Made by a program: the position numbers and the translations under genes. A model generated the notes under the pieces. The model was not told where the DNA came from. It ran no database searches and worked only from the letters and a program-made list of their open reading frames with translations. Positions 54,155 through 62,787 of a DNA stretch of 64,000 nucleotides are shown here, in pieces. Source of the DNA: AC-32 sp963716865 (GTDB taxonomy: Bacteria; Actinomycetota; Thermoleophilia; Gaiellales; Gaiellaceae); contig CAVQUF010000004.1 in assembly GCA_963716865.1 (NCBI GenBank), forward strand, positions 310,001 through 374,000, in the 5' to 3' direction. The number at the start of each line of letters is the position of its first letter. Position 1 is the first letter of the stretch.

Positions 54155-57100
54155 GTGACCTGCCCGAGCTGCGGTAAGGAGCTTCCGAGGGAGTTCCCTT
54201 TCTGCCCGTTCTGCGGCGCCGCCCTGAGCGAGCCGGCGGCCGGCTCGGGGCGCGAGGAGCGGAAGATCGTGACGGTCCTCTTCGCCGACCTCGTCGGCTT
54301 CACCGCCAGGGCCGAGCTGCTCGACCCCGAGGACGTGCGCGGGGTGCTCGCCCCTTACCACGCCCATCTCCGCTCCGAGCTCGAGCGCTTCGGGGGCACG
54401 GTGGAGAAGTTCATCGGCGACGCGGTGATGGCGCTCTTCGGAGCGCCGGTGGCGCACGAGGACGACCCCGAGCGGGCGGTGCGGGCGGCGCTGGACATCC
54501 GAGACTGGGTGGTCGAGCAGGGCGACGAGCTGCAGGTGCGGATCGCGGTCAACACCGGCGAGGCGCTCGTCACGCTCGGCGCCCGCCCGAGCGAGGGCGA
54601 AGGCATGGCTGCGGGCGACGTCGTGAACACCGCCGCCCGCCTGCAGGCCGCGGCCCCGGTGAACGGGATCCTCGTCGGCGAGCAGGCCTACCGGGCCACG
54701 GCGCAGGCGATCGAGTACCGCGAGGTGGAGCCCGTGGTCGGCAAGGGAAAGAGCGAGCCGATTCCCGCCTGGGAGGTGGTCGAAGCGCGCTCGCGCCTGG
54801 GCGTGGACGTGGCGCAGGTCGACGCGCAGCTCGTCGGCCGCGGACGCGAGCTCGAGCTGCTGGTGTCGACTCTGGCACGCGTGCGCGAGGAGCGCTCGCC
54901 GCAGCTGGTGACGCTCGTCGGCGTCCCCGGGATCGGCAAGAGCCGGCTCGTGCGGGAGCTCCTCCAGACCGTCGCGCAGGAGTCCGACTTCGTCCGCTGG
55001 CGCCAGGGCCGCTCGCTTCCCTACGGCGAGGGGGTCACGTTCTGGGCGCTCGCCGAGATCGTGAAAGCGCAGGCGGGCATCCTCGAGAACGACAGCCCCG
55101 CGCAGGCCGAGGAGAAGCTTCGCACCGCCGTGGCCGAGCTGGCCGTCGATCCGACCGAGCGGCAATGGCTCGAGCGCCAGCTGCGCCCGCTCGCCGGGGT
55201 CGCCGAGGAGGAGACGGGCGGAGCCGAGGAGGGCGTCGCCGCCTGGCGCCGCTTTCTCGAAGCCCTGGCCGAGGAGCTGCCGCTCGTGCTCGTGTTCGAG
55301 GACCTCCACTGGGGCGACGACGCCCTGCTCGATTTCGTGGACGAGGTGGTCGAGCGGGTGCGCGGCGTCCCCCTGCTCGTGCTCGGAACGGCGCGCCCGG
55401 AGCTCCTGCAGCGCCGGCCGGGCTGGAGCGGCGGCAAGCCGAACGCGCTCACGATCTCGCTCTCGCCGCTCTCGGACGCGGAGACTGCCCGGCTGCTGCA
55501 GACGCTGCTCGAGCGCCCGCTCGTCGATGCGGAGACCCAGGAGGCGCTCCTCGCCCGCGCCGGCGGCAACCCGCTCTACGCGGAGCAGTACGCCCGCATC
55601 CTGATCGAGCGCGGCGACGTGCTGGAGCTCCCGGAGACGGTGCAGGGCATCATCGCCGCGCGCCTCGATGCCCTCTCGGAGGAGGAGAAGCGGCTGCTCC
55701 AGGACGCCGCCGTGATCGGCAAGGTCTTCTGGCTGGGAGCACTCGAGGCGCTCGACGGCTGGACCCTCGAGGAGGCCGCAGAGTTCCTGTACGCGCTCGA
55801 GCGCAAGGAGTACGTCCAGCGCTCGCGCACCTCCTCGGTTGCCGGCGAGAGCGAGTACGCCTTCCGCCACCTCCTGATCCGAGACATCGCCTACGGCCAG
55901 ATCCCCCGTGCGGCCCGGGCGGACAAGCACGAGCGCGCGGCCGCGTGGATCGAGTCGCTCGGACGCCCCGAGGACCAGGCCGAGATGCTCGCCCACCACT
56001 ACCTGCAGGCGCTCGAGCTGGCAGACGCCGCAGGGATCGAGGCCTCGGCGCTCGCTGGCTCCGCCCGCCAGGCGCTGCGCGACGCAGGCGACCGCGCCGC
56101 GTCGCTCTTCGCGCTCGAGGCGGCCGCACGTTTCTACGATGCCGCGCTCCGGCTCTGGCCGGACGACGATCCCGAGCGCGCCCAGCTCCTCTTCCGCCGG
56201 GCGGCTCCCGTCCCGATGCTCGATCCCGGTGTGCCCGAGCGCCTGGCGGAGGCAAGGGATGCTCTGCTCGCGGCCGGCGACCGCGCGAAGGCCGGCGAGG
56301 CGGAGATGCTCGTTGGGCAGAGCTTCTGGTTCCAGGGCCGGCGCGACCTCGCCGACGAGCACGCCCGGCTCGCTGCCGAGTTGCTCGCCGGCACACCGCC
56401 GGGTCGCTCGAGCGCATGGGTCCTCGCACGGCGGGCAACGCTGGCGAGCCTGGGCGGCGATGAAGAGCTCGCGATCGAGCTCGCCTCGCAGGCGCTCGCA
56501 CAGGCCGAGGGGCTCGGCTGGGAAGAGGGCATCGTCAGCGCACTGAGCCCGCGCGGTGTTTCACGCGTATGCCTCGGCGACCGCGGTGGGCTCGACGATC
56601 TGGAGCGTGGCATCGAGATCGCCACGGCCGCCGGGGCGCTCGGCTCGCTTTCGCGCGCATACAACAACCTGGCCGTCGCCCAGGTGTTCCTCGGCGAGCT
56701 GGAGGCCGCGTTCGACTCGCGGTCGAAAGCGTTACGGGTCGCCGAGCAGGTCGGCTCCGCCTTCGACATCCGCTGGTACCAGGGCGTGATGACCGAGGAG
56801 CCCTACCGCCGCGGCGACTGGGACGTGGCGTTGCGAAGGGTCGACGAGTTCCTCGCTCCGGTCGAGGCGGGCTCCCCCCACTACGTCGCGTACCAGGCAT
56901 ACGCCATCCGCGCCGAGATCCGCCTGGGGCGCGGCGATCAGGCCGGGGCCGTCCGCGATGCCGAGAAGGCACTCGAGCTCGGCCGGATCGCCGCCGACGT
57001 GCAGGCGCTCTTTTACGCGCTCGCGACCGGCGCGTACGTCTTCACGCTCGCGTCCGAACGCGGCCGCGCGCTCTCCCTCGCCCGCGAGCTCCTCGAGCCG

Positions 57101-57466
57101 CTGAGCCGTGGCGTCGGGATGCAGTTCGCCGTGATCAACCTCGCCACGTTCGCGGCGACCGCCCTGCAGCTCGACCTCGGCCAGGAGCTGGTCGAAGCGC
57201 TCGCCGGCCACCCCGAGACCCCGTGGACGGCTGCAGCTCGAGCCTACGTGCAAGGCGATTTCGCGGACGCTGCTGAGATCCTGCAGCGCATCGGCTCGCG
57301 GCCGGACGAGGCGGAGGCCCGCCTCCGAGCAGCAGAGCAGCTCGTGGCCGAAGGCCGTCGCCCCGAGGCGGACGGGCAGCTGCAGCAGGCGCTCGAGCTC
57401 TACCGCTCGATGGGCGCCACGCGCTACATCAACGAGTGCGAGACCCTGCTCGCCGCTTCGGCCTAG
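54155..57466 (+). CDS. adenylate cyclase-AAA ATPase-TPR multidomain regulator with zinc ribbon
   Basis: An 1103-residue protein starting at GTG. Cys3, Cys6, Cys17 and Cys20 form a zinc ribbon. A class III cyclase domain (about 37-210) keeps both metal aspartates (VLFADLVGF, IGDAVMALFG), the substrate-site Lys in VEKFIGD and the transition-state Asn/Arg in VNTAARLQ. An ATPase domain follows with Walker A GVPGIGKSR near residue 255 and Walker B VLVFEDLHWGDD. The C-terminal ~450 residues are TPR-like repeats (AEARDALLAAGDRAKAGEAEML, LGRGDQAGAVRDAEKALELG). It probably makes cAMP in response to protein or ligand binding. Confidence 0.92.
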   Translation: MTCPSCGKELPREFPFCPFCGAALSEPAAGSGREERKIVTVLFADLVGFTARAELLDPEDVRGVLAPYHAHLRSELERFGGTVEKFIGDAVMALFGAPVAHEDDPERAVRAALDIRDWVVEQGDELQVRIAVNTGEALVTLGARPSEGEGMAAGDVVNTAARLQAAAPVNGILVGEQAYRATAQAIEYREVEPVVGKGKSEPIPAWEVVEARSRLGVDVAQVDAQLVGRGRELELLVSTLARVREERSPQLVTLVGVPGIGKSRLVRELLQTVAQESDFVRWRQGRSLPYGEGVTFWALAEIVKAQAGILENDSPAQAEEKLRTAVAELAVDPTERQWLERQLRPLAGVAEEETGGAEEGVAAWRRFLEALAEELPLVLVFEDLHWGDDALLDFVDEVVERVRGVPLLVLGTARPELLQRRPGWSGGKPNALTISLSPLSDAETARLLQTLLERPLVDAETQEALLARAGGNPLYAEQYARILIERGDVLELPETVQGIIAARLDALSEEEKRLLQDAAVIGKVFWLGALEALDGWTLEEAAEFLYALERKEYVQRSRTSSVAGESEYAFRHLLIRDIAYGQIPRAARADKHERAAAWIESLGRPEDQAEMLAHHYLQALELADAAGIEASALAGSARQALRDAGDRAASLFALEAAARFYDAALRLWPDDDPERAQLLFRRAAPVPMLDPGVPERLAEARDALLAAGDRAKAGEAEMLVGQSFWFQGRRDLADEHARLAAELLAGTPPGRSSAWVLARRATLASLGGDEELAIELASQALAQAEGLGWEEGIVSALSPRGVSRVCLGDRGGLDDLERGIEIATAAGALGSLSRAYNNLAVAQVFLGELEAAFDSRSKALRVAEQVGSAFDIRWYQGVMTEEPYRRGDWDVALRRVDEFLAPVEAGSPHYVAYQAYAIRAEIRLGRGDQAGAVRDAEKALELGRIAADVQALFYALATGAYVFTLASERGRALSLARELLEPLSRGVGMQFAVINLATFAATALQLDLGQELVEALAGHPETPWTAAARAYVQGDFADAAEILQRIGSRPDEAEARLRAAEQLVAEGRRPEADGQLQQALELYRSMGATRYINECETLLAASA

Positions 57467-57678
57467 TTCACGTCGACGCGGACGTCCGGGTTCATCAGCT
57501 GCCAGACGCGGAGCAGAAGCTCGATCTCGTGTCGCGCCTGCCGCTCCTGGAGCTCCTCCGGGAGCCGGACCACGAGGCCGTCGTCTCCCAGGCGTCGGGT
57601 GGGCATCTCCCGCCGCTGGAAGAAGTCGAGCAGGCTTGCCGTCGCCTGCCGGTCGCTGAGGCGTAGCTCGATATCCAT
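57463..57678 (-). CDS. hypothetical protein, 71 residues
   Basis: A 71-residue protein MDIELRLSDRQATASLLDFFQRREMPTRRL... with an alpha-beta pattern (VVRLPEELQERQARHEIELLLRVWQLMNPDVRVDV). It shares CTAG with the convergent cyclase stop. It resembles small ACT- or RelE-like single-domain proteins, but I cannot assign a family. It lies after the aminotransferase on the same strand's downstream side. Confidence 0.55.
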   Translation of the reverse strand: MDIELRLSDRQATASLLDFFQRREMPTRRLGDDGLVVRLPEELQERQARHEIELLLRVWQLMNPDVRVDVN

Positions 57679-57689
57679 GGCCGCATGGC

Positions 57690-57715
57690 GACGGGCCCGG
57701 AGCCGAGCCCGTCCC
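57690..57715 (-). terminator. possible hairpin terminator of aminotransferase gene
   Basis: GACGGGC and GCCCGTC arms with a 10-nt loop lie about 60 bp downstream of the aminotransferase stop. No U-tract is seen. Confidence 0.3.
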
Positions 57716-57774
57716 AAAGGGCTTCGACAGATCGGGTGGCCTCGGCCAGCCCTCAACTCAGGGAAGTGCGACTA

Positions 57775-59034
57775 CTAGGAGAGCGAGCGCTCGATGATCG
57801 AGAGGCCCCGGTCGAGCTCCTCGTCCGTGGCCGTGAGCGGCGGCAGGAGCCGGATCACGTTTCCGTAGAGGCCGCACGCGAGGAGCAGAAGGCCCTGCTC
57901 GCGCGCCGCGGCGGTCAGCTGCTTCGCCTCGTCGCCGGACGGCGTCGCGAACTCGATCGCGAGCATCGACCCGAGCCCGCGAACCTCGCCGATCTGCGGG
58001 CGATCCGCCGCGATCCGGTCGAGCCGGGCCCGTACGAGGCCGGCGATCTCGTCGGCCCGCTCGCGGAACTCCGGCGCCGCCAGCGCGTCGAGCACGACGC
58101 AGGCCGCCGCGGCCGAGACCGGGTTGCCGCCGAACGTGCCTCCGAGCCCGCCCGGCTGGACGGCGTCCATCACCTCGGTCCGGCCGGTGACCGACGCGAG
58201 CGGCAGCCCGCCGCCGAGCGTCTTCCCCGCCACCAGCAGGTCGGGCTCGACGCCGAGATGCTCGATCGCCCAGACCGGCCCCGTGCGGCCGCAGCCGGAC
58301 TGAACCTCGTCCGCCACGTAGAGGATCCCGTGGTGCTCGCAGACCTGCTTGAGTCCCTGCACGAACTGGGCAGGCATCGGGATGAACCCGCCTTCGCCCT
58401 GCACGGTCTCGAGCACCATGCAGGCGACCGACTGCGGGTCGACGTCCTGCTTGAAGAGGAGCTCGAGCCCGACGAGCGCGTCCTCGGTCGTCACGCCGCG
58501 GTACGGGTACGGGGCCGGCGCACGGTAGATCTCCGGCGCGAGCGGCCCGAAGCCCTGCTTGTAGACGAGCTTGGCGGTCATCGCCATCGTCAGGTTGGTC
58601 CGGCCGTGGAACGCGCGGTCGAACGCGATCACCGCGGGCCGCCCCGTGGCGACGCGCGCGATCTTGACCGCGTTCTCGACCGCCTCGGCGCCCGAGCTGA
58701 CGAGCATCGACTTCGTCGCGGACTCGCCCGGCCAGAGCTCGTCGAGCCGGCGGCAGACCTCGACGTACGGCTCGTACAGGCTGACCATGAAGCACTGGTG
58801 CAGGAAGTGGTCGACCTGCTCGTGGATCGCGCGGACGACGGCCTCGCGGTTGTGGCCGAGGTTCTGGCAGGCGATCCCGCCCGCGAAGTCGAGGAACTCG
58901 TTGCCGTCGGCGTCCCAGACGCTCGCGCCCTCGGCGCGACTGACGACGAAATCCGTGGTCGCGATGCCGCGAGGGACGTAGCGCTCGCGGCCGGCCTGCA
59001 CGTCGGTCGGATCCTGGACTCGCTGCGTCTCCAT
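57775..59034 (-). CDS. class III aminotransferase, 4-aminobutyrate/acetylornithine type
   Basis: A 419-residue PLP enzyme with the class III signatures: SSGAEAVENAVKIAR (PLP phosphate), AFHGRT, EVQSGCGRTG and the PLP lysine in LVAGKTLGGGLPLASV. The sequence around FLHQCFM and GGTFGGNPVS resembles GabT-type 4-aminobutyrate transaminases. I used the ATG one codon after an in-frame GTG. It is divergent from proline dehydrogenase (26 bp), consistent with amino-acid catabolism. Confidence 0.88.
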   Translation of the reverse strand: METQRVQDPTDVQAGRERYVPRGIATTDFVVSRAEGASVWDADGNEFLDFAGGIACQNLGHNREAVVRAIHEQVDHFLHQCFMVSLYEPYVEVCRRLDELWPGESATKSMLVSSGAEAVENAVKIARVATGRPAVIAFDRAFHGRTNLTMAMTAKLVYKQGFGPLAPEIYRAPAPYPYRGVTTEDALVGLELLFKQDVDPQSVACMVLETVQGEGGFIPMPAQFVQGLKQVCEHHGILYVADEVQSGCGRTGPVWAIEHLGVEPDLLVAGKTLGGGLPLASVTGRTEVMDAVQPGGLGGTFGGNPVSAAAACVVLDALAAPEFRERADEIAGLVRARLDRIAADRPQIGEVRGLGSMLAIEFATPSGDEAKQLTAAAREQGLLLLACGLYGNVIRLLPPLTATDEELDRGLSIIERSLS

Positions 59035-59060
59035 CACTGCGAACAGTAGAAGATGGCGCC

Positions 59061-59978
59061 GTGTCCGGGCTGCTGAAACGCGCGATCCTCGGCGCCGCCA
59101 CGAACGAGTTCGTCACGGGGATCGTCGAGAAGCACGGGATGCGGCTCGGCGCGGCGCGGTTCGTGGCGGGCGAGACACTGGACGAGTGCGTCGTCGTCCT
59201 CCGGCGACTGAACGACCGGGGCCTGCGCGCGAACACGACGCTCCTCGGCGAGGACACGACCGACGAACGGGGAGCCGACGCCGCCGTGACGGCGTACGAG
59301 GAGATCCTCGACCGGATCGCGCAGGAGGAGCTGCGCGTGAACGTGGCGCTCAAGCTGACGCACCTCGGTCTAGGGCTCGGCGAGGACGTCGCGTTCGAGA
59401 ACGTGGCGCGCGTCGTCGACCACGCCGCGGGCCACGGCAACTTCGTCCGCATCGACATGGAGCGCTCGGACGTCCTCGAGGCGACCCTGCGCATCTACCG
59501 CCGCCTGCGCGAGACTCGCGACAACGTCGGCTGCGTCCTCCAGTCCTACCTCTACCGCACGCCTCAGGACCTCGAGGAGCTGCTGCCGCTCGAGCCGAGC
59601 ATCCGCCTGGTCAAGGGCGCCTACCTCGAGCCGCCCGAGATCGCCTACCCGCAGAAGGAGGACGTCGACGCCGCCTACGTCCGCCTGCTCGAGGAGGGGC
59701 TCCAGCGAGCCGCGCACCTCGCCGTCGCGACGCACGACGAGAAGCTGATCGAGCACACGATCCGCTTCGCCGAGCGCGAGAGCATCCCGCGAGAGCGCTT
59801 CGAGTTCCAGATGCTCTACGGCGTCCGGCCGCAGCTCCAGCTCGACCTCGTCGCGCGCGGCTACGACGTCCTGGTCGCCACGCCCTACGGCCCGGCCTGG
59901 TACCCGTACCTGATGCGCCGCCTCGCCGAGCGGCCCGCGAACCTCCTCTTCGTCCTGCAGAACCTCACGCGGCGCTAG
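59061..59978 (+). CDS. proline dehydrogenase
   Basis: A 305-residue FAD-dependent proline dehydrogenase with the barrel motifs VALKLTHLGLGLG, FVRIDMERSD and CVLQSYLYRT, then IRLVKGAYLEPPEIAYPQK and the C-terminal FEFQMLYGVRP. It converts proline to pyrroline-5-carboxylate. It is the monofunctional form, with the P5C dehydrogenase not in view. The start is GTG. Confidence 0.92.
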   Translation: MSGLLKRAILGAATNEFVTGIVEKHGMRLGAARFVAGETLDECVVVLRRLNDRGLRANTTLLGEDTTDERGADAAVTAYEEILDRIAQEELRVNVALKLTHLGLGLGEDVAFENVARVVDHAAGHGNFVRIDMERSDVLEATLRIYRRLRETRDNVGCVLQSYLYRTPQDLEELLPLEPSIRLVKGAYLEPPEIAYPQKEDVDAAYVRLLEEGLQRAAHLAVATHDEKLIEHTIRFAERESIPRERFEFQMLYGVRPQLQLDLVARGYDVLVATPYGPAWYPYLMRRLAERPANLLFVLQNLTRR

Positions 59979-59981
59979 AGA

Positions 59982-60001
59982 ATCGCCTCTCTGCTGGCGA
60001 T
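59982..60001. promoter_or_regulatory. inverted repeat between proline dehydrogenase and cupin genes
   Basis: ATCGCC-N8-GGCGAT lies 3 bp after the proline dehydrogenase stop and just upstream of the cupin ribosome site. It could be a weak terminator or an operator. Confidence 0.3.
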
Positions 60002-60017
60002 CTCCGAAGGAGGAACT

Positions 60018-60455
60018 GTGACTGCGGCAACCACGCAAGCGTTGACCACGCCTATCCTCGGTGAGCTCGACCTCGTCCCCTTCTCGGTCGGCGACGACCC
60101 GAAGGCGCGCGGGCGGCTGGCCGCCCCGGTGAGCGCGGAGACCGGAGCCGCGGGCATGGTCGTCTACCTCGAGGTCGACCCCGGCGACCACATCCCGCTC
60201 CACACGCACACGGCCGACGAGACGGTCGTGGTACTCCACGGCAGCGGCGCTGCGACGTTGGGAGATCAGCAGGGCCCGATCGGAGTGGGCGCGGTCATCG
60301 CCGTACCCGCCTTCGCCCGCCACGGCTTCGAGAACACCGGCACCGAGACGCTGAAGCTCGTCGGCTTCGTCCCGGCGGGCGTGGTCGGAAGCTACTTCGA
60401 CGAGCCGGTCGCGCCGTTCGGGGTCGCCACGTTCGTGGTGCCGATCCTCGAGTAG
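60018..60455 (+). CDS. cupin-domain protein
   Basis: A 145-residue protein with one cupin domain: DHIPLHTHTADETVVVLHGSG (metal His and Glu) and VIAVPAFARHGFENTG. A strong AGGAGG site precedes the GTG. There is no signal peptide. It lies between proline dehydrogenase and the convergent 4-hydroxybenzoate operon. The function is unknown. Confidence 0.85.
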   Translation: MTAATTQALTTPILGELDLVPFSVGDDPKARGRLAAPVSAETGAAGMVVYLEVDPGDHIPLHTHTADETVVVLHGSGAATLGDQQGPIGVGAVIAVPAFARHGFENTGTETLKLVGFVPAGVVGSYFDEPVAPFGVATFVVPILE

Positions 60456-60461
60456 CCCTTC

Positions 60462-61643
60462 TCAGTCGAGCTCGAGGCCGACGTAGTTCTCGGCGAGGCT
60501 CGCGGCTGCATCGCGCGACGTCGCCACGTACCGGAGCTGCGAGAGCTGGAGCTTCAGGTCGAACACATCGCCACCCGGAATGCGGTGGAGCATCGAGGTC
60601 ATCCACCACGAGAAGTGCTCCGCGCGCCAGACGCGGCGCAGGCACGTGTCCGAGTAGAGCTCGAGCAAGGCGGCGCTGCCGGTCTCGTACCAGCTGACCA
60701 GGGCCTCGGCGAGCACGCGGATGTCGGCGATCGCGAGGTTGAGGCCCTTGGCACCCGTCGGCGGGACGATGTGCGCCGCGTCGCCGGCGAGAAAGAGCCG
60801 CCCGTACTGCATCGGCTCCACGACGAAGCTGCGCATGCCCGTGACGCCCTTCTCGAGGATCGGCCCCTCCTCCAGCGTCCAGCCTTCGACGCCGAGGCGG
60901 TTCTGGAGCTCGGCCCAGATCTGCTCGTCCGACCATTTGTCGACGTCCTCGTCGGGCTCGCACTGGAGGTAGAGGCGGCTGAGGGTCGGCGAGCGCAGGC
61001 TCAGGAGCGCGAAGCCGCTCTCGTTGTGCGCGTAGACGAGCTCGTCGTTCGACGGCGCGACGTCCGCGAGGATGCCGAGCCAGCCGAACGGGTAATCGCG
61101 CGAGAACGACTCGAGCACGCCGTCCGGGATGCTCGGCCGGCACACGCCGTGGTAGCCGTCGCAGCCGGCGATCACGTCGCACTCGAGCTCGAGCCGCTCG
61201 CCGTCGTGGGAGAAGCGGATCCGCGGGTGCTCGGTGTCCAGCTCGTGGACGCTGACGTCGTCGACCTCGAAGAGCAAGGGCAGCCCGCTCTCGAGCCGCG
61301 CCGCGACCAGGTCCTTGACGACCTCGGTCTGGCCGTAGATGACGATCGTCCGGCCGCCGGCGAGCTCGCTGAGCGGGACCCGGTGCCGCTCGCCGTCGAA
61401 CTGGAGCTCGATCCCGTGGTGGACGATTCCCTCGTCGTGCAGTCGGTCGCCCACTCCCGCCTCGGCAAGAAGCTCGACGGTTCGCTGCTCGAGCACGCCT
61501 GCGCGGACGCGGTGCTCGACGTAGTCGCGGCTCCGGTTCTCCAGGACGACCGAGTCGATGCCCGCCTGCTCCAGGAGCCGCGCGAGCGTCAGCCCGGCCG
61601 GGCCGGCGCCGACGATGCCGACCTGGGTGCGCGCCGTCTTCAT
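60462..61643 (-). CDS. pobA: 4-hydroxybenzoate 3-monooxygenase
   Basis: A 393-residue FAD monooxygenase with the dinucleotide motif VGAGPAGL, the NENRSRDYVEHRVRAG-type substrate-flavin segment (here LENRSRDYVEHRVRAG), the DG motif CDGYHGVCR and the FAD motif AGDAAHIVPPTGAKG. It hydroxylates 4-hydroxybenzoate to protocatechuate. The neighbouring pca genes confirm the pathway. It overlaps pcaC by 4 bp. Confidence 0.95.
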   Translation of the reverse strand: MKTARTQVGIVGAGPAGLTLARLLEQAGIDSVVLENRSRDYVEHRVRAGVLEQRTVELLAEAGVGDRLHDEGIVHHGIELQFDGERHRVPLSELAGGRTIVIYGQTEVVKDLVAARLESGLPLLFEVDDVSVHELDTEHPRIRFSHDGERLELECDVIAGCDGYHGVCRPSIPDGVLESFSRDYPFGWLGILADVAPSNDELVYAHNESGFALLSLRSPTLSRLYLQCEPDEDVDKWSDEQIWAELQNRLGVEGWTLEEGPILEKGVTGMRSFVVEPMQYGRLFLAGDAAHIVPPTGAKGLNLAIADIRVLAEALVSWYETGSAALLELYSDTCLRRVWRAEHFSWWMTSMLHRIPGGDVFDLKLQLSQLRYVATSRDAAASLAENYVGLELD

Positions 61644-61993
61644 TCCTCGTCCGGGGAGCCCGCGACCTCCTGGAAGACGGCGAAGGCTCTGTTCGCCGCC
61701 GGGACCCCGCAGTAGACGGCCGAGTGCAGGAGGACCTCCTTGATCTCGTCGAGCGTCACGCCGTTCCTGCGCGCGGCGCGGATGTGCATGCCGAGCTCGT
61801 CGAACCGGCCGAGCGCCACGAGCGCCGTCAGCGTGATGCAGCTGCGCGTGCGGCGGTCGAGGCCGGGACGCGCCCAGATCTCGCCCCAGGCGTAGCGGGT
61901 GATGAATTCCTGGAACTTGCGCGTGAGGTCGGTCGTCCGCTCGACGGCGCGGTCGACGTGCTCGTCGCCGAGCACCTCACGCCGGATCTTCAT
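61640..61993 (-). CDS. pcaC: 4-carboxymuconolactone decarboxylase
   Basis: A 117-residue protein with the PcaC motif SCITLTALVALGRFDELGMHIRAARRNG and the catalytic region EVLLHSAVYCGVPAANRAF. It decarboxylates 4-carboxymuconolactone to the enol-lactone in protocatechuate breakdown. It is intact, unlike its neighbours pcaD and pcaB. Confidence 0.95.
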   Translation of the reverse strand: MKIRREVLGDEHVDRAVERTTDLTRKFQEFITRYAWGEIWARPGLDRRTRSCITLTALVALGRFDELGMHIRAARRNGVTLDEIKEVLLHSAVYCGVPAANRAFAVFQEVAGSPDEE

Positions 61994-62015
61994 GCCGCGC
62001 TCGTACGCTCGTCGC

Positions 62016-62787
62016 TCATGCCGCTGCCTTGCTCTCCGCGTGTCGCAGGACGGCTGCCGCGACCGCGTCGGGCTGCTCGACGTTTGCCAGGTGCGCCGCG
62101 CGCGGCACGACGAGAGTTTCGGAGCTGGCTATCCCGTCGCTCAGCAGCTCGACTACCGCAGGCGGCGTCACCGGGTCATCCTCGCCCACGACGACCAGGG
62201 TCGGCGCCTCGATCCGGCCGAGCCGGTCGCGGAAGTCGAACCCGCCGATCGCCTCGCAGCAGCGCGCATAGCCCTCGGCGCGAGATCGTGAGCAGCTCGT
62301 CGAGGTAGCTCCGCGCAACGTCGCTGCCGCGGAATGACGCGGTGAACCAGCGCTCGCGCAGGCGGTCGACGAGCACTCCTGTCCCGTCGGCTCGAACGGT
62401 TTCCGCGCGCTCGAGCCAGTCCTCGCGCGTGCCGAGCTTCGCCCCGGTGCAGCAGAGGGTCAGCGTCTCGATTCGCTCGGGCACGCTCGCCGCGAGGCAC
62501 ATCCCCACCATCCCGCCCAGCGAGAGGCCGCAGAACGAGAACCCCTCGACGCCGAGGTCGTCGACCAGGCCCAGCAGCGCGCCCGCAATCTCCTCGACCG
62601 AGACCGGCTCGCCCGGGACCGGCGACTCGCCGTGCCCGGGATGGTCGTGGCGGAGTACCCGGAAGCCCGCGGCGAACGCGGCGAGCTGCGGCTCCCAGAG
62701 GCGCGTCGTCGTGCCGAGCGAGTTGGAGAGAACGAGCAGCGGCGCACCCTCGGGACCGTCGAGCCGGTGGGCGAGCGGCCGGGTCAC
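62016..62787 (-). pseudogene. pcaD: 3-oxoadipate enol-lactonase, frameshifted
   Basis: Both halves of an alpha/beta hydrolase are present in different frames. The first half (GTG at 62787) has LSNSLGTTTRLWEPQ, RHDHPGHGESP and the nucleophile Ser in FCGLSLGGMVG. The second has EGYARCCEAIGGFDFRDRL, VVGEDDPVTPP (Asp) and ARAAHLANVEQP-type His region. The frame changes at about 62275-62285, in TCGCGCCGAG, where one extra base (or two missing) would restore LLTIS-AEGYA. A sequencing error or a real mutation are both possible. The start overlaps pcaB by 4 bp (GTGA). Confidence 0.88.

Noticed and set aside
53417..56362. 981-codon frame antisense to the cyclase-ATPase gene
   Set aside because: Shadow frame of a GC-rich gene; no recognisable domain, while the sense strand shows intact cyclase and ATPase motifs.
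61899..62291. Plus-strand frames over pcaC/pcaD as separate genes
   Set aside because: They lack family motifs; the minus-strand pca genes explain the region.
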